This document shows, piece by piece, positions 16,860 to 25,974 of a stretch of DNA of 64,000 nucleotides (position 1 is the first letter of the stretch; the number at the start of each line of letters is the position of its first letter). The notes below the pieces were generated by a model. It did not search any database, was not told the origin of the DNA, and saw only the letters and a program-made list of their open reading frames with translations. Origin of the DNA: a bacterium. GTDB lineage: Bacteria > Babelota > Babeliae > Babelales > RVW-14. A program made the position numbers and the translations under genes. The stretch is from positions 310,001 through 374,000 of the forward strand of contig CP064957.1 of assembly GCA_016699045.1 (NCBI GenBank). Direction: 5' to 3'.

Positions 16860-19304
16860 TTATTCAAGTGAATCGGTATTAGCAAGATCAAACTCCTTGT
16901 CAAAGAAGCTTTGCAATTTCTTGCTACGCGATGGATGACGCAGCTTACGCAATGCTTTAACTTCAATCTGTCTGATCCGCTCACGCGTTACAGAAAAGTC
17001 TTTACCAACTTCTTCAAGCGTGTGCTCGGAAGCAACGTCGATACCAAAACGCATCTTCAGAACTTTCTCTTCACGCGGAGTAAGCGTTTTAAGAATTTCT
17101 CGAACACGTTCTTTCAAGTCGTCGTTAACCACCGCATCAACTGGCGTGTATTCGTTCTCGTCCTCAATAAAGTCTTTCAAGTACGTATCATCGCTATCAC
17201 CCACCGGTGTTTCCAACGACACCGGCTCTTTGGAGATTTTGATAATATTCTTGATCTTCTTTTCGTCCAAGTTTAATTCTTTTGCCAATTCAGCATATGA
17301 TGGCTCACGGCCTTCTTCTTGAACGTATGCGCGCGTAATTTTATTAATCTTACTCAGCGTTTCAACCATGTGGACTGGAACCCGAATAGTACGGGATTGG
17401 TCAGCAATGGCGCGCGTAATGGCCTGACGGATCCACCACGTTGCATACGTGGAGAATTTGAAACCACGCTCAAACTCAAACTTTTCAACGGCTTTAAGCA
17501 AACCAATGTTTCCTTCTTGAATCAAATCAAGAAAGTGCAGGCCACGGTTGATATATTTTTTTGCAATATTTACCACAAGGCGCAAGTTAGCACGAGCGAG
17601 ATCATCTTTGGCATATTTGTCGCTGCGCTGGGCAACCACAAACTGCTTATACAGTTTTTCAACTCTTTCTTTAGATAAACCTGCTTCTGCTTCACACTTT
17701 TTGATAATCTTGTTAGCAGCTCTAATTTTATTTTCGAATTCAACAATTTGTGCTAAGTCAGCTTCGTTTTTGTCTTTGATGCCATTGTAAAACTTAAGCT
17801 TCTCATCGCAACCTTTAATTTCGATAACGCGCTCTTGAATCTTGGCAACAATCTTTTCAACACGTTTACCAAATTTACGAATCTGTTTATTAGAAAGCTT
17901 AATGCTTTTAACAACGTCAATAATCTTCTTTTTGTTGTCTTCAACGGCTGCAAGCATCTCTTTTTTCTTAGCTTCATTTTCAAGCTGGCCGCGATACGAA
18001 CGATAAATCTTTTGTTCGTTATCTTCAATTTCACGAAGCTTTGCAATCGTTTTTAACAGCTTATTTTTTTCTTCTTCAAATTTTGGCGAATTATCTTCAT
18101 CAAAATCTGAAAACTGAATTAGGTCTTTAAGAAAGATAGGATCTTTAGAAATCCGCTCTTCCATATGAATAATTTCTTTAGAAACAAAAGGAAACTGTGA
18201 AATAGTATCAATAGAGTCACGCTTACCTTTTGCAATTTTTTCAGCAATAACTTTTTCAGTTTTCTTATTTAAAAGAGGAATTTTACCAATTTCTTTTAAA
18301 TAAAGTTTTACCGGATCGTTAAGCTGACTTGGCTCAACAAGCTCTTTAAGCTTTTCAATTTCGCGAATATCAAGATCATCTTCATCGTCATCAAGACTTT
18401 CGTCTTCATCAACCGTATCAAGAGACGACTCGATATCAGGCTTCATGCCTTTGAAAGGAACTCGCTCTTCTTCGCTATTCAAACTTGCAAAGTCACCGCC
18501 ATCAGCATCAAGCTCTTCTTGCGCAATCAAATCAATATTTTCTTTATCTAGAATACGCAAAAGTTCATTAACATCTTCTTCTTGTAAATGATTTTTTTTG
18601 CTAAATGCAATCAGCTCTTCGTAAGTTAAAACACCTTCACTGCTGCCTTTTTCGATCAAAACTTCAATTTGTTTTTCAACACTTTTAAGACCCATTGCTG
18701 GTTCTGAAGGCACAGACGGGGCTGCAACAAAATCGTTTTTTTTCTCAACTTTTTTTTCTATTTTTTTTGCCGTACTTTCAAGCCTGGCCTTGCTGTCTTG
18801 ATTGGCTTTATGCGTAGAAAAAATCTTTTTTAGAGTATTTTTGGCTGCTTCTTTGAACACCGAAAAAGGTCCTGACGATGACTCAGCTTTTGGCTTCTTT
18901 TTTACCACAGAAGCTTTTGAAGGAAACTTCGGCTCTGTCTTTGGTTTAGGATTGGTAACTTTAGATACAACAACAGGCTCAGTTTTTTTGACTGTTTTTT
19001 TTATAACAGATTCTTTAACAGAACTTTTCTTCTTCTCAACATCTGCAACCGGTTTCTTTGCTACAACTTTGGCAACAACCTTAGTTTTTACAGGGGCTTT
19101 GACTGAAACAGATTTTTTTGCTGGGGCAGCTTTTTTGACAAGCTTCTTTTTTACAACTACAACTTTTTTTGTAGTTGATTTACCAACAACTGCCTTGGTG
19201 ACCTTTTTTTTCACAAGCTTAGCTTTTTTTGCAACAACTTTCTTACCAGTAACAATTTTTTTCTTAGTGCTTTTCACGGTACCACGCTTATTTTTATTGG
19301 CCAT
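16860..19304 (-). CDS. rpoD: primary sigma factor RpoD with Lys-rich extension
   Basis: Housekeeping sigma-70 of 814 residues. Regions 2-4 are canonical: NLRLVVNIAKKY, GLHFLDLIQEGNIGLLKAVEKFEFERGFKFSTYATWWIRQAITRAI, the IRVPVHMVE segment, and a C-terminal helix-turn-helix with TLEEVGKDFSVTRERIRQIEVKALRKLRHP. A region 1.1-like segment (VEKQIEVLIEKG..LTYEELIAFSKKN) starts near residue 205. In front lies an unusual extension of about 190 residues, very rich in Lys/Val/Ala/Thr, resembling histone H1-like tails. The start overlaps the dnaG stop (TAATG), so the two are coupled. Confidence 0.97.
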   Translation of the reverse strand: MANKNKRGTVKSTKKKIVTGKKVVAKKAKLVKKKVTKAVVGKSTTKKVVVVKKKLVKKAAPAKKSVSVKAPVKTKVVAKVVAKKPVADVEKKKSSVKESVIKKTVKKTEPVVVSKVTNPKPKTEPKFPSKASVVKKKPKAESSSGPFSVFKEAAKNTLKKIFSTHKANQDSKARLESTAKKIEKKVEKKNDFVAAPSVPSEPAMGLKSVEKQIEVLIEKGSSEGVLTYEELIAFSKKNHLQEEDVNELLRILDKENIDLIAQEELDADGGDFASLNSEEERVPFKGMKPDIESSLDTVDEDESLDDDEDDLDIREIEKLKELVEPSQLNDPVKLYLKEIGKIPLLNKKTEKVIAEKIAKGKRDSIDTISQFPFVSKEIIHMEERISKDPIFLKDLIQFSDFDEDNSPKFEEEKNKLLKTIAKLREIEDNEQKIYRSYRGQLENEAKKKEMLAAVEDNKKKIIDVVKSIKLSNKQIRKFGKRVEKIVAKIQERVIEIKGCDEKLKFYNGIKDKNEADLAQIVEFENKIRAANKIIKKCEAEAGLSKERVEKLYKQFVVAQRSDKYAKDDLARANLRLVVNIAKKYINRGLHFLDLIQEGNIGLLKAVEKFEFERGFKFSTYATWWIRQAITRAIADQSRTIRVPVHMVETLSKINKITRAYVQEEGREPSYAELAKELNLDEKKIKNIIKISKEPVSLETPVGDSDDTYLKDFIEDENEYTPVDAVVNDDLKERVREILKTLTPREEKVLKMRFGIDVASEHTLEEVGKDFSVTRERIRQIEVKALRKLRHPSRSKKLQSFFDKEFDLANTDSLE

Positions 19305-21112
19305 TATACCAACCCCCTATCATTAATTCCCTGCTTTAAAACAAGAAACTTATTGAGCAATTCATTCAATTTTATAGAATCTTGACGTTCTTTTGCAATG
19401 ACAATATTCAGCTTAATATCTCGCACAATGTGCTTCCAGTGGTATTTACAAAATCGTAGTAACAGCTGGTCAAAAACCTCTCTGGCCATATCTTGATCGC
19501 ATAAAATACTGATACGCGTAACCCAATCAACGTCAGGTGGTTCCAGCGTACTGACAAAAGCTAGAAACGCCTTGTCACTCGCCACACCATCACCCTCACA
19601 AGAAAAATGTGCCAACTTTTCTAAAACTCCCTTAATTCGGGCAGAAAAGTAAGGCACCAAAAGCGGATCGATCGTTAACGGCGGGTTTTTGCCAATACTG
19701 TTCAGTATACCACTAAATATCTTTTCCTCCAATAAGGAAATCTCCCGTTGCTCAAAATCTTCAGATTTTTGTTCAACAGAAACCGTCTTAGGCCCCTCTT
19801 GATGCCTAAATTCTGCATTAATGGCAATTTTTTGACCTCGATTCTTCATTAAATCGCGCAAGGACTGGAACGGCATGTTCATGGCCTGTGAAGCTTGCTG
19901 CAGCAATAACTCTTGTTTAAAAGAATCGCTGATCGTTCCGATAACTTCGGTAATTCGATTCGCTACCCTCATTTTCATGGCCAATGGCTGGCTGACAAAA
20001 TCTTCACTCACGCTTTTTACAAAGAAGGTAAAAATGTCTTGAGCCTGGCTTATCAGCACGTCAAGATCGCCACCTTCCCCCAAAAATGACGCTGGATCTT
20101 GATTGGCCGGCAACAGAATAACATGCAAATCAAGGTTGGCTTCCCAGCAAAATTGAGCAGTTCGCAACATAGCCTTTTTACCAGCTTTATCGCCATCATA
20201 CAAAAAATAAATACGCGTTACATAACGCGCCAAAAGTTTAAGATGGTCAAGTGTGCAGGCCGTTCCCAAAGTTGCCACGGTATTGGCATACCCATGCCCC
20301 ACCATAGCGATGCAGTCCATATATCCTTCAACAAGAAAAGCACTTTCCTGTTTCTGCATATCTTTTTTTGCCAAGTCCAAGCCAAACAACAACTTGCCTT
20401 TAACAAAGCCTTCAGACTCACGGCTGTTATAATATTTTGCGCGCTCATCGTGAGGTTTAAAAACGCGCCCACCAAAACCACAATACCGACCAATATGATC
20501 TTTGATGGGGAAAATAATACGCTCTTCGAATGGTGAGTATAAGCACGTTCTGCCCTCGCCCAAAAAGCCATATTCTAATAAATCTTTAACCAACACATTC
20601 TGGGCAGCCATGTCTTTAATAAAATGATTAATAAACGACGCGCCACTTGGAAAATAGCCCAGCTTAAAAGCATTAATCTGATCCATGGTCATACCACGAT
20701 TGAACACATACTCTTGGGCCGGCGCACTATTTAAAAGCCGTTGATGTGCCCAATCAGCAATAACACTACAAATATGAAAGTAGGAATCAACCGCTTGTGT
20801 TTCTTGGACGGTACTACTTGCTGCCAACACTTCAGCAGGAACGTTGATTTTGTGACGATCAATTAAATATTTTGCCGCCTCAAATTGAGAAATATTTTCC
20901 AGCCGCGCCATAAAGGCAATAACGTCACCAGTTGCCTGACAGCCAAAACAATAAAAAATTTGTTTTGCAGGACTAACCGTAAACGAAGCATCCGTCTCAC
21001 TATGAAATGGACACGAGCCTTTCCAATAGCTACCCGCCGGCTTGAGTTGAACATAGTCGCCCACAACATCAACGATCGGCAAAGCATTTTTGATGAAGTT
21101 AAAAAGCGCCAT
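19304..21112 (-). CDS. dnaG: DNA primase
   Basis: DnaG makes RNA primers at the replication fork. 602 residues: zinc finger C34-x2-H37...C55-x2-C58, RNA polymerase domain with GFGGRVF and YYNSRES, TOPRIM motifs EGYMD and DGDKAG, and a C-terminal helicase-binding-like segment. Together with rpoD downstream (1-base overlap) it keeps the classic macromolecular synthesis operon core, here led by lgt in place of rpsU. Confidence 0.96.
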   Translation of the reverse strand: MALFNFIKNALPIVDVVGDYVQLKPAGSYWKGSCPFHSETDASFTVSPAKQIFYCFGCQATGDVIAFMARLENISQFEAAKYLIDRHKINVPAEVLAASSTVQETQAVDSYFHICSVIADWAHQRLLNSAPAQEYVFNRGMTMDQINAFKLGYFPSGASFINHFIKDMAAQNVLVKDLLEYGFLGEGRTCLYSPFEERIIFPIKDHIGRYCGFGGRVFKPHDERAKYYNSRESEGFVKGKLLFGLDLAKKDMQKQESAFLVEGYMDCIAMVGHGYANTVATLGTACTLDHLKLLARYVTRIYFLYDGDKAGKKAMLRTAQFCWEANLDLHVILLPANQDPASFLGEGGDLDVLISQAQDIFTFFVKSVSEDFVSQPLAMKMRVANRITEVIGTISDSFKQELLLQQASQAMNMPFQSLRDLMKNRGQKIAINAEFRHQEGPKTVSVEQKSEDFEQREISLLEEKIFSGILNSIGKNPPLTIDPLLVPYFSARIKGVLEKLAHFSCEGDGVASDKAFLAFVSTLEPPDVDWVTRISILCDQDMAREVFDQLLLRFCKYHWKHIVRDIKLNIVIAKERQDSIKLNELLNKFLVLKQGINDRGLV

Positions 21113-21122
21113 AGACTCACAA

Positions 21123-21929
21123 TTATTCTTTTGAGGTTTTTTGTAAACTGACCAAAATTAAGCCAAACAAGGATATCATAAAAAAATATAAAACATAGAT
21201 TTGCACTTGAGAAAGTTGTAGCAATTTTCCATGTACTTCAATCACATCAACCAGCGTATCCCGGTCTCCCCGCCAAAAATCAACCCCAAACCGCGCCATG
21301 CTGTCTAAACATAAATAGGTAAAAAATAGTACCCCCGCCTTGAGCCGCGGTTGATACACCACAAAGCGCATAAAAATAAAAATGGCAAACGAAAGCGCAC
21401 TCATATAAAGTTGGGTTGGATGCAGCGGCACCAACAAGGGCGCAAAGCCTTCTGGATTGGTAAATGTTACGGCCCACGGTACCGCGGTTTTAACCGGCAT
21501 GCCATAACAACACCCCGCAAAAAAACACCCGAACCGAGCAATCGCTTGCATCAATGCCGCATAGATACCGGCTAAATCAAGCACCGGCAAAATGGCAACT
21601 CGATGCGCCAACAAATAAAAGGGGACCGCAATCAAAACACCCAAAATGCTTCCCAGCACCACAAAGCCACCCATCCATGGATACAAAATTTCTAGCCAAT
21701 TGTGCGAAAACTGCTCCCACGCTGTCCATACAAAAAGTAGCCGCCCGCCGATAACGCCACTCATAAGCCCAATAAAAACGGCATTCAGATACGTATCACC
21801 ATCAATATTTTTTTTACGCAGCGGATGATGATACGTCAGAAATAAAAAAACTAAAAAACCAACTGCTATCATTAAACCATAACTACGGATCCACAACGGT
21901 CCATACAAATGCACTAAACATGGATACAT
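21123..21929 (-). CDS. lgt: prolipoprotein diacylglyceryl transferase
   Basis: Integral membrane enzyme that adds diacylglycerol to the lipobox cysteine of prolipoproteins. 268 residues with about seven membrane spans; signature GGRLLFVWTAWEQF, RFGCFFAGCCYGMPV, HPTQLYMSAL and the late RFGVDFWRGD. It ends 10 bases before dnaG on the same strand, so lgt-dnaG-rpoD are probably one operon. The FKBP gene at 58292 is a likely substrate. Confidence 0.95.
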   Translation of the reverse strand: MYPCLVHLYGPLWIRSYGLMIAVGFLVFLFLTYHHPLRKKNIDGDTYLNAVFIGLMSGVIGGRLLFVWTAWEQFSHNWLEILYPWMGGFVVLGSILGVLIAVPFYLLAHRVAILPVLDLAGIYAALMQAIARFGCFFAGCCYGMPVKTAVPWAVTFTNPEGFAPLLVPLHPTQLYMSALSFAIFIFMRFVVYQPRLKAGVLFFTYLCLDSMARFGVDFWRGDRDTLVDVIEVHGKLLQLSQVQIYVLYFFMISLFGLILVSLQKTSKE

Positions 21930-22091
21930 AATGCCGCCCTTTTTTTACTCAATTTTTTAAGAATTTACACTTTTTTAGAATATAACTTTTAAAAATAATA
22001 GCTACATTCAACAATTATGTATCAAATTGACATTTAGAACTGACCGTGCAAAACTACCCCAACTTTTTAAAACTCATACGGGAAACGTGCC

Positions 22092-23198
22092 ATGAAAAAA
22101 AATTACCTCCTTACACTTCTTTTTTTCCTAACTGCTTTTTTCGTAACACACGCACGCGCAGAAGAAGAGATTTTTCATAATCTCATGGCACAAGAAATTG
22201 CCAATCTTAAAGAACATGATGCCCATTTTAAAAAAGAGTACCAACTCAAAAATGACATGCTGCGCTCTCTGTTGCTTGATGTTCGTACTATGGCTTTCAT
22301 TAACGATAAGCAAGATGCGATCGACCAAATCACCAACTATCTGCTTTTCAAAGTATTTCCCGGCCCAGCCCTCAACTTGGTTTTTCACAAAGGACTAGTA
22401 GCAGTAAATGCTACACAGGCGCCTTTGTTGCACGAGTTGATTGGTACATTGGCACAAAAAATGAACATTACCAAACCGGCTATTTTTATTACGCGGGATA
22501 AAAGCATTTTTAATGCATGCGCTTCATCATTAGCACCCAACGCTTCATTAATCATTATTGGCCAAAAACTACTTAATACGTTATCAGAATCAGAACTACG
22601 CAGCGTTCTTGCTCATGAACTTGCTCATGTTAAAAATAATCATATTCCCAAACAACTCGGTTGCTCGCTTGGCATCTTGACTGGTTCGATTATTTTGTGG
22701 CGCTATCTTTTTTGTGATGAAAAAAAATCATTTACCGAAGAAGCTTTAAAAAGCACTGCCGACCATTCAGGCACCATGCTGAAATCGTTGGCGTTTTTAG
22801 GAGCCATAATTGGTGTTGAATTGCTCATGCTTAATCTTTCGCGCACTTTTGAAGAAGAAGCCGATACCGACGCTATCAAGATCACCAACGACCCTCAAAG
22901 TTTTATTGATATGATCAGCAAACTTGAAGATGAAGTTGAACAAGAATTTGAGAATTATCAAGAAGAATGGGATTACGTCATTGAAGAAATTAAAAAAATT
23001 AAAGAATCAAGCTCGTGGCACGCATGGCTCTACCAAAACCGCGCATTTGTTGGTTTAAATCTTATGAAAGCAAGCCGTGACCAGGCCCTCAAAGAAGATG
23101 GCGGCACACATCCTTCGTGGAAAACACGCAAAGAATACGCTCAACGATTGCTACAAACAGAACAAAAAGATTATTCGGTTACCGATTCACTTTCATAA
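22092..23198 (+). CDS. exported M48-family metalloprotease
   Basis: A 368-residue zinc protease: signal peptide (1-23, ending ARA), catalytic HELAH (HExxH) near residue 176, and the third zinc ligand in FEEEADTDA about 80 residues later. Two hydrophobic stretches lie between them (about 195-212 and 232-250), as in HtpX/Ste24-like enzymes, so the protease is probably membrane-attached. The acidic helical tail is family-atypical. Likely role: quality control of envelope proteins. The 3' end overlaps cdsA by 28 bases in convergent orientation. Confidence 0.9.
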   Translation: MKKNYLLTLLFFLTAFFVTHARAEEEIFHNLMAQEIANLKEHDAHFKKEYQLKNDMLRSLLLDVRTMAFINDKQDAIDQITNYLLFKVFPGPALNLVFHKGLVAVNATQAPLLHELIGTLAQKMNITKPAIFITRDKSIFNACASSLAPNASLIIIGQKLLNTLSESELRSVLAHELAHVKNNHIPKQLGCSLGILTGSIILWRYLFCDEKKSFTEEALKSTADHSGTMLKSLAFLGAIIGVELLMLNLSRTFEEEADTDAIKITNDPQSFIDMISKLEDEVEQEFENYQEEWDYVIEEIKKIKESSSWHAWLYQNRAFVGLNLMKASRDQALKEDGGTHPSWKTRKEYAQRLLQTEQKDYSVTDSLS

Positions 23199-24079
23199 CG
23201 CTGTGCAAAAGCTGCACCACGCAGGCCTGGCCAATCGTTAAGCTCATCATCTGGCTCATGACGCCGTACCTGATTTTTTTCAGTATCAACTTCAACAGGA
23301 ACAGGAGCATCTGCCCCAACCGCCTGAGAACTCAACTGTTGGACTTCTTGCGCAATATGAGCCGGCAAGTGATCGAACAAAGAACCAAGCGTCCCTTGAG
23401 AAAACTGCAAAAACAATACCATGCCAGCCATCATGAACGATACAAAGAGCACCGAATCGAAACGATCTAACAATCCGCCATGTCCCGGCAATAACGAACC
23501 AGCATCTTTTAAATTTTTGCGACGCTTAAAATAAGAAATAAAAAGACCACCCAAAAACGCTACCACGGTTGCTTTGGCAGCAAAAATAGGTATGGCCAAC
23601 CAATGAAGCCCAGCAAAAAAATCAGCTAAATTGTGAATATTGGGAATCACAAAAAATAATAATCCCCACACGCCAAGAAAACTACCCAAAAGCCCTTCCC
23701 ACGATTTGCCCGGACTTAACGTAGGACAAATTTTGTGTTTACCAAAAACTTTGCCAACAAAATACCCGCACGTATCGGCAACCCACGCTATCATAATCGG
23801 CAACAGCGGGAACAAAGAATCTGATGTTCGATACAAAAACGCAAACCCAATTAACAATGCAAACGGCAACATGGGATACAAAAGCGTCAAGAACCAACAC
23901 CACAATTTATTGGCGTCAATCAACTTTGGCCATTCGAAAAAAAGAATCAACAATAAAATAGCACCTAAAGCAAAAGAATAAAGCCAAACCGAATGAAGAT
24001 ATGCCCCGCCCAAACAACCAACTAAAATAACTGACGTAAATAATCGCTTAATAAATTCACTAACTACGCGTATCATCAT
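23171..24079 (-). CDS. cdsA: phosphatidate cytidylyltransferase
   Basis: Makes CDP-diacylglycerol for phospholipid synthesis in the inner membrane. 302 residues with several membrane spans; the family signature is intact near residue 200: GGLFISYFKRRKNLKDAGSLLPGHGGLLDRFDS. Earlier motifs WVADTCGYFVGKVFGKHK and LSPGKSWEG also match. A hydrophilic tail of about 55 residues rich in Gln/Val/Asp is unusual. The 5' end overlaps truA by 20 bases, indicating translational coupling. Confidence 0.95.
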   Translation of the reverse strand: MMIRVVSEFIKRLFTSVILVGCLGGAYLHSVWLYSFALGAILLLILFFEWPKLIDANKLWCWFLTLLYPMLPFALLIGFAFLYRTSDSLFPLLPIMIAWVADTCGYFVGKVFGKHKICPTLSPGKSWEGLLGSFLGVWGLLFFVIPNIHNLADFFAGLHWLAIPIFAAKATVVAFLGGLFISYFKRRKNLKDAGSLLPGHGGLLDRFDSVLFVSFMMAGMVLFLQFSQGTLGSLFDHLPAHIAQEVQQLSSQAVGADAPVPVEVDTEKNQVRRHEPDDELNDWPGLRGAAFAQRYESESVTE

Positions 24080-24821
24080 AATATATCACTTTTCGTAAAC
24101 AAAGACCCGCCCCACTCGCCTTCACTAATGTTTGTTGAGGGTTTTTACTTGCTAACACCTCACGCAAATAGTCTACCGATAAATCGGGTCGTCGCGCAAC
24201 ATCTAGAGCATATCCAACCATTCTTCTAATTTGAAAGCGTAAAAAGCCTTGCGACTTTACAACAACGCGCAGTGTAGACCAATGAGGAAGTTTTTCAAGC
24301 CGTATTTCATCAATCGTTCGAATAGTCGATTTCTCTTCTTCAAGCTTACAAAACGAAGCAAAGTCGTGCGTACCCTGATAAATTTTGAGACACTCTTCAA
24401 ACTTATCAATATCTACACTTTTGATAAATTCATACAACCAGCCATACCGGGCCACATGTGGCAATGGCCGTTTTAGAAACAGATGATAGTAATAGATTTT
24501 TTGCTTGACCTTGGACCACGGATGAAAGGCTGCGTCAACCTTTTCCAACGACCGAATAAGAATAGTCTTGGGCAATCCGTTATTCCACACTTTTTTTATC
24601 ATTTCTTCAGAAAGAGGAAGGTCGGTATAAAACGTTGCTACTTGCCCAAGCGCGTGAACACCAGCATCGGTCCGCGAGGTACCCAGTACACTGATTTCTT
24701 TATTAAAAATACGCTTAAACGTATTTTGTAAACAAGACGCAACCGTTACTGCTTCTGGCTGTATTTGCCAACCATGAAAATCGGTGCCATCGTACGCGAC
24801 GACTATTTTAAATTTCTGCAT
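24060..24821 (-). CDS. truA: tRNA pseudouridine synthase A
   Basis: Modifies U38-40 in tRNA anticodon stems. The catalytic Asp sits in GTSRTDAGVHALGQ; other family marks are VAYDGTDFHGWQ, KIYYYHLF, GTHDFASFC and FLRFQIRRMVGYAL. I start at ATG 24821 (MQKFKIVVAY), with GATGAG upstream; a GTG at 24830 would add three residues. First gene of a truA-cdsA unit, preceded by a leader with a terminator hairpin. Confidence 0.95.
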   Translation of the reverse strand: MQKFKIVVAYDGTDFHGWQIQPEAVTVASCLQNTFKRIFNKEISVLGTSRTDAGVHALGQVATFYTDLPLSEEMIKKVWNNGLPKTILIRSLEKVDAAFHPWSKVKQKIYYYHLFLKRPLPHVARYGWLYEFIKSVDIDKFEECLKIYQGTHDFASFCKLEEEKSTIRTIDEIRLEKLPHWSTLRVVVKSQGFLRFQIRRMVGYALDVARRPDLSVDYLREVLASKNPQQTLVKASGAGLCLRKVIYYDDTRS

Positions 24822-24882
24822 ATCTATCACTCATCACCGAACATAAAATTTACAGGTAGAATTTTTTATTTTTCTTTTAAAT

Positions 24883-24919
24883 AAAAAACCCCCATCCAGA
24901 CGGACGTCTTGGACAGGGG
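24883..24919 (-). terminator. terminator-like hairpin in the truA leader
   Basis: Read on the minus strand: CCCC and TCCAAGAC pair with GTCTGGA and GGGG (one bulge), then TTTTTT. It lies between a minus-strand promoter (24948-24976) and truA, so it could attenuate truA-cdsA or end a short RNA of about 55 bases. Confidence 0.6.
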
Positions 24920-24947
24920 AAATGGAGGTTATCTAAGCTATGTTTTA

Positions 24948-24976
24948 ATTTTATCTCACCGACCTAAAAAAAGCAA
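24948..24976 (-). promoter_or_regulatory. candidate promoter for truA-cdsA
   Basis: On the minus strand TTGCTT (24976-24971), a 17-base spacer and TAAAAT (24953-24948). The transcript would start near 24941. Confidence 0.5.
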
Positions 24977-25272
24977 TCATTTTTTGTACAAAAATATTTT
25001 TTCTAACCAACCCCATCTGTTACTCAAAACACCAGTCTTAACCGCCCTATCATTCATCGTTCTTAATGGTCAAAAACAACAGGCTAAAGAGCTCTACAAC
25101 AGCTATCTAAGCGATAATACTCATAAACAATTGATTTTATCGTTTCAAGCTTGATATGCTTTTAGATAAGCTTTTTTATTCATTCATGCGCTACAAAAAA
25201 ATTAACAACCAAACAGAATTTTATGGAAACAATCAGTGCCAAAAAGTTTTATAATTGAATTAAGAGGAATTA
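24977..25272. other. intergenic stretch, no clear gene
   Basis: A plus-strand frame from 24909 to 25154 (81 codons) ends with TPVLTALSFIVLNGQKQQAKELYNSYL, faintly like an ankyrin repeat, but it starts inside the truA leader hairpin and has no ribosome site; at best a remnant. A TATAAT at 25250-25255 may be the -10 box for the gene at 25273. Confidence 0.35.
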
Positions 25273-25974
25273 ATGAACATAATCAAAGCAATTTTCATAC
25301 TTCTCATAACCTCTGTTTTATCAAACCATGCTCCACTTATGAGCATGCCCCCCGCAAATCAAAAAGCACCTAAAAAGTCTCAATCAAAAAGCACCCATAA
25401 GCCAGCCCCTCAAAAACCTACCCTCAAACCAAAAGTCGCAATTAAACAAAATGATGAAAAAGAAGAAACAGATGACGCTGAAGAAAAAGACGATTCATCA
25501 GATTCAGATACCACAAACACAAAATCTGCAAAAAAAAATAAAAACAGCAGCGGAAAAAAAACAAGCACCAAAGAATCAGGGGACGATCAATCAGATGAAA
25601 AAGATGATAACGAAAAAGACGACAAAGAACAGGCCGACGAAGCTGAATCAACACAATTAACCTGGCCCGACACTATAGATCTTGAAAACATCAAAGAAAT
25701 ACCAGGCGATGAATCAGGCACAAAAAATAAAATTATGGAAGAAGCTGCCGTACTTACTCCTCAAATTGAAGAAAGTATTCAAGCAATCAACAAACGAAGC
25801 GACGAATTTAAAAAAATGTTTCACGAACTAGCGGCACAATTAGACACGCTCGAACAACGATACGGCTTTATTGCCGGCCAAATTGAGGAAAAGACATTAG
25901 AAAAACTTGCGCCAGTCATAGCGCAACAACCAAATCTCAGTAACTCAGATGTTAAAAAAGGAGAGTCCAAATGA
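25273..25974 (+). CDS. exported acidic protein with MPPA motif
   Basis: Unknown family. 233 residues: signal peptide (1-23), SMPPANQ directly after it, a basic Lys/Pro stretch, then a long low-complexity Asp/Glu/Lys/Ser segment (about 55-130), a spacer with TWPDTIDLENIKEIPG and a C-terminal helical region likely to form a coiled coil. Ribosome site AAGAGGAATTA. The stop overlaps the next start by four bases (ATGA), so the two are coupled; both share the MPPA start and probably act together. Confidence 0.75.
   Translation: MNIIKAIFILLITSVLSNHAPLMSMPPANQKAPKKSQSKSTHKPAPQKPTLKPKVAIKQNDEKEETDDAEEKDDSSDSDTTNTKSAKKNKNSSGKKTSTKESGDDQSDEKDDNEKDDKEQADEAESTQLTWPDTIDLENIKEIPGDESGTKNKIMEEAAVLTPQIEESIQAINKRSDEFKKMFHELAAQLDTLEQRYGFIAGQIEEKTLEKLAPVIAQQPNLSNSDVKKGESK

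Noticed and set aside
18802..19326. A 174-codon plus-strand frame rich in Phe and Thr
   Set aside because: Mirror of the Lys-rich rpoD tail (AAG/AAA read backwards gives CTT/TTT); no ribosome site.
24909..25154. An 81-codon frame as a gene
   Set aside because: No ribosome site, starts inside a terminator hairpin, only a faint ankyrin-like end.
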